The position numbers and the translations under genes were made by a program. The notes beneath the pieces were generated by a model. The model was not told where the DNA came from, ran no database searches, and worked only from the letters and a program-made list of their open reading frames with translations. Shown piece by piece: positions 5,925-7,197 of a stretch of 7,197 nucleotides of DNA. Numbering within the stretch: the stretch's first letter is position 1; each line of letters begins with the position of its first letter. The stretch is from the NCBI GenBank assembly GCA_016793585.1, contig JAEUJR010000456.1, forward strand, positions 1 to 7,197, in the 5' to 3' direction. Source of the stretch: Archangium sp. GTDB lineage: Bacteria; Myxococcota; Myxococcia; Myxococcales; Myxococcaceae.

Positions 5925-5929
5925 TCCTC
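5925..5929 (-). promoter_or_regulatory. Shine-Dalgarno site fixing the start of the WGR-like gene
   Basis: GAGGA on the minus strand lies seven bases before the ATG at 5917. It excludes the longer upstream reading (to 5998), whose extra residues include Cys- and Pro-rich sequence unlike the rest. This is the clearest ribosome-binding site in the window. Confidence 0.6.
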
Positions 5930-5947
5930 GCTGGGGCAGCTGGGGCA
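5930..5947. repeat. Two abutting 9-bp direct repeats, GCTGGGGCA
   Basis: GCTGGGGCA occurs at 5930-5938 and again at 5939-5947 with no gap, in the 109-bp divergent region between the WGR-like gene and the serine hydrolase gene. It sits just upstream of the minus-strand ribosome site. It could be a binding site for a regulator or a chance duplication; nothing in the sequence decides. Confidence 0.4.
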
Positions 5948-6014
5948 AATCCAGTGAGGTGTGGCGCTCAGGTGACACGAGCGTCGCCGCGCGAGCACTT
6001 CAGCCGCAACCAGC

Positions 6015-6020
6015 TATGCG
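6015..6020 (+). promoter_or_regulatory. Possible -10 element for the serine hydrolase gene
   Basis: TATGCG is followed by six bases and then the ATG at 6027, the same geometry as at 3757-3769. It lacks the final T of TANNNT and no good -35 stands 16-18 bases upstream, so this rests mainly on spacing and on the lack of a properly placed ribosome site (AGG is only three bases from the ATG). Confidence 0.25.
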
Positions 6021-6026
6021 AGGCCC

Positions 6027-7145
6027 ATGCGTCTCACCGCCATACTCGTGGTGCTTCTCAGCGTCGTCGCAGTCGCCGACCCGTGTCCGTCAAGGGTGAG
6101 CTGGCCCACCGACGGCTGGCCCGTGCAGTTGGTCGATCAGACTGCCAAGCGCGCGGCCCTCGACGACCTCGAGACGTTCGCCTTCACGCTCACTGGCAAA
6201 GACAGCGAACGGCTCGGCGTACGCACCGACTCGCTGTTGATCTTCAAGCGCGGCACCCTCGTGTACGAGCGCTACGCCCGCGGCTTCGACGCCGACAAGC
6301 CGCACCTCGCCTGGAGCGCCACCAAGAGCGTCACCAGCGTGCTCATCGGCGTCGCGCTGCACCAGGGGCTGCTCTCGCTCGACGACTCGGTGTGCAAATA
6401 CGTGCCGGAGGCCGAGAAGACGGGCCACTGCTCCGTGACCGTGAAGCACCTCATCACCTTCAGCAGCGGCATGAAGTGGCAGGAGGAATACGAGAACGCG
6501 AGCTACCAGGTGTCGTCGGTCATCTCGATGTTCTACGGCGCCGGGCACCGCGATCAGCTCGCGCACATTCTCTCGCACCCGATCGTCGGCACACCGGGCG
6601 TGACGTGGCTGTACTCGACCGGAGACGCGCAGCTGGCCTCGCTCGTCGCGAAGCGGGTCCTCGAGGCGAAGCACGGCAAAGACGCGTTCTGGACGCAGCT
6701 GTTCGATCGCATTGGCCTCTCGAAGCTGGTGCTGGAAGAGGACGTGAAGGGCATGCCGCAGGGCGGATCGTCGAGCTACGCGACGCCGCGCGACTTCGCG
6801 AAGTTCGGGTTCTTCTTCTTGAACGACGGCTGCTGGAACGGGGAGCGGCTGGTGCCCGAGAACTGGGTGAAGCAGAGCACCACGCCGTCCGAGGCCTACG
6901 TCGCGACGAAGCCCGTGGAGCCGCGGCCGAATGGCTTTTCATGGTGGCTCAATCGGCCTGTCGGTGATCGCCCGAAGCCGTGGCCTGATGTTCCCGAAGA
7001 TGCGTACGCGGCGTCTGGCTACTGGGGGCAGCGGCTGATCGTGATCCCGTCGGAGGACGTGCTGATCGTTCGCTTCGGAGACGATCGAAAAGGCGCCATC
7101 GACACGAACGGGCTCATCAAGCGGGCGCTCGAGGTGGTGCGATGA
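6027..7145 (+). CDS. Secreted serine hydrolase, class C beta-lactamase/NylB-type family
   Basis: The 372-residue protein has a signal peptide (MR, a hydrophobic core, AVA at 15-17) and the penicillin-binding-fold catalytic set. SATK at 97-100 supplies Ser97 and Lys100. Next is GLLSLDDSVCKYVPE (114-128), then the usual HLITFSSGMKWQEEY (141-155). LYSTGD at 195-200 carries the probable catalytic Tyr196. GYWGQRLIVIPSEDVLIVRF (331-350) occupies the place of the KTG box, as in 6-aminohexanoate-dimer hydrolases and related esterases. Length and motif order fit that group better than true AmpC beta-lactamases, which have YAN and KTG. The likely chemistry is ester or amide hydrolysis outside the cytoplasm; the substrate is not predictable. 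Four Cys (20, 123, 135, 269) are present, and 123 and 135 might pair. The stop overlaps the next start as ATGA, so the hydrolase and the lipoprotein are probably made together. Confidence 0.9.
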   Translation: MRLTAILVVLLSVVAVADPCPSRVSWPTDGWPVQLVDQTAKRAALDDLETFAFTLTGKDSERLGVRTDSLLIFKRGTLVYERYARGFDADKPHLAWSATKSVTSVLIGVALHQGLLSLDDSVCKYVPEAEKTGHCSVTVKHLITFSSGMKWQEEYENASYQVSSVISMFYGAGHRDQLAHILSHPIVGTPGVTWLYSTGDAQLASLVAKRVLEAKHGKDAFWTQLFDRIGLSKLVLEEDVKGMPQGGSSSYATPRDFAKFGFFFLNDGCWNGERLVPENWVKQSTTPSEAYVATKPVEPRPNGFSWWLNRPVGDRPKPWPDVPEDAYAASGYWGQRLIVIPSEDVLIVRFGDDRKGAIDTNGLIKRALEVVR

Positions 7146-7197
7146 AGCGCGCGCTCCTGGTGGTGACGATGCTGCTCGGCTGCGCGAACGAGAACGG
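7142..7197 (+). CDS. Start of a predicted lipoprotein gene (cut by window edge)
   Basis: The first 18 residues are visible: MKRALLVVTMLLGCANEN. A basic n-region, a hydrophobic core and the lipobox LLGC (Cys14) mark a lipoprotein signal peptide processed by signal peptidase II. Asn rather than Asp follows closely after the Cys (CAN), so no clear inner-membrane retention signal is seen. The ATG overlaps the hydrolase stop by four bases (ATGA). The mature protein lies outside the window and cannot be named. Confidence 0.75.
   Translation, partial: MKRALLVVTMLLGCANEN

Noticed and set aside
5954..6967. A 337-residue plus-strand frame overlapping the serine hydrolase
   Set aside because: It is Arg-rich with no motif, and the overlapping frame carries an intact catalytic set and signal peptide.

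Overview
The window is gene-dense, GC-rich bacterial DNA of roughly two-thirds G+C with strong G/C preference at third codon positions. The best lineage clue is a pair of secreted metalloproteases that each end in a MYXO-CTERM-type tail (Cys motif, short hydrophobic helix, Arg cluster). That tail is characteristic of Myxococcota, so a myxobacterium or close relative is the likely source. No mobile element, tRNA, rRNA or CRISPR array is visible, and this looks like ordinary chromosome.

Layout. (1) Positions 1-2526, plus strand: the 3' end of an unidentified gene, two tandem paralogous metzincin-type metalloproteases, and an RsuA-type 16S rRNA pseudouridine synthase. They are joined by overlaps or a 3-base gap, which suggests one transcript. 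(2) Positions 2508-3709, minus strand: two uncharacterised genes overlapping by ATGA, whose end runs 19 bp into the 3' end of rsuA. (3) Positions 3710-3768: a 59-bp divergent promoter region that probably serves leaderless transcripts both ways. (4) Positions 3769-5345, plus strand: a secreted protein of unknown function coupled through a GTGA overlap to a pentaheme c-type cytochrome. (5) Positions 5351-5917, minus strand: a protein that looks like two degenerate WGR-like domains joined by a charged helix. (6) Positions 5918-6026: a second divergent intergenic region. (7) Positions 6027-7197, plus strand: a secreted serine hydrolase of the class C beta-lactamase/NylB type, coupled by ATGA to the start of a lipoprotein gene cut by the window edge.

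Functionally, most products are predicted to be exported: two surface-anchored or released proteases, a periplasmic electron carrier with a possible partner, a secreted hydrolase and a lipoprotein. The exceptions are RsuA (ribosome modification), the two-gene minus-strand unit and the WGR-like protein, which look cytoplasmic. I see no convincing new multi-gene system. The most interesting items are the Cys-conserved protease tandem, the divergent leaderless promoters, the unknown protein tied to the pentaheme cytochrome, and the double WGR-like protein that lacks the WGR signature.
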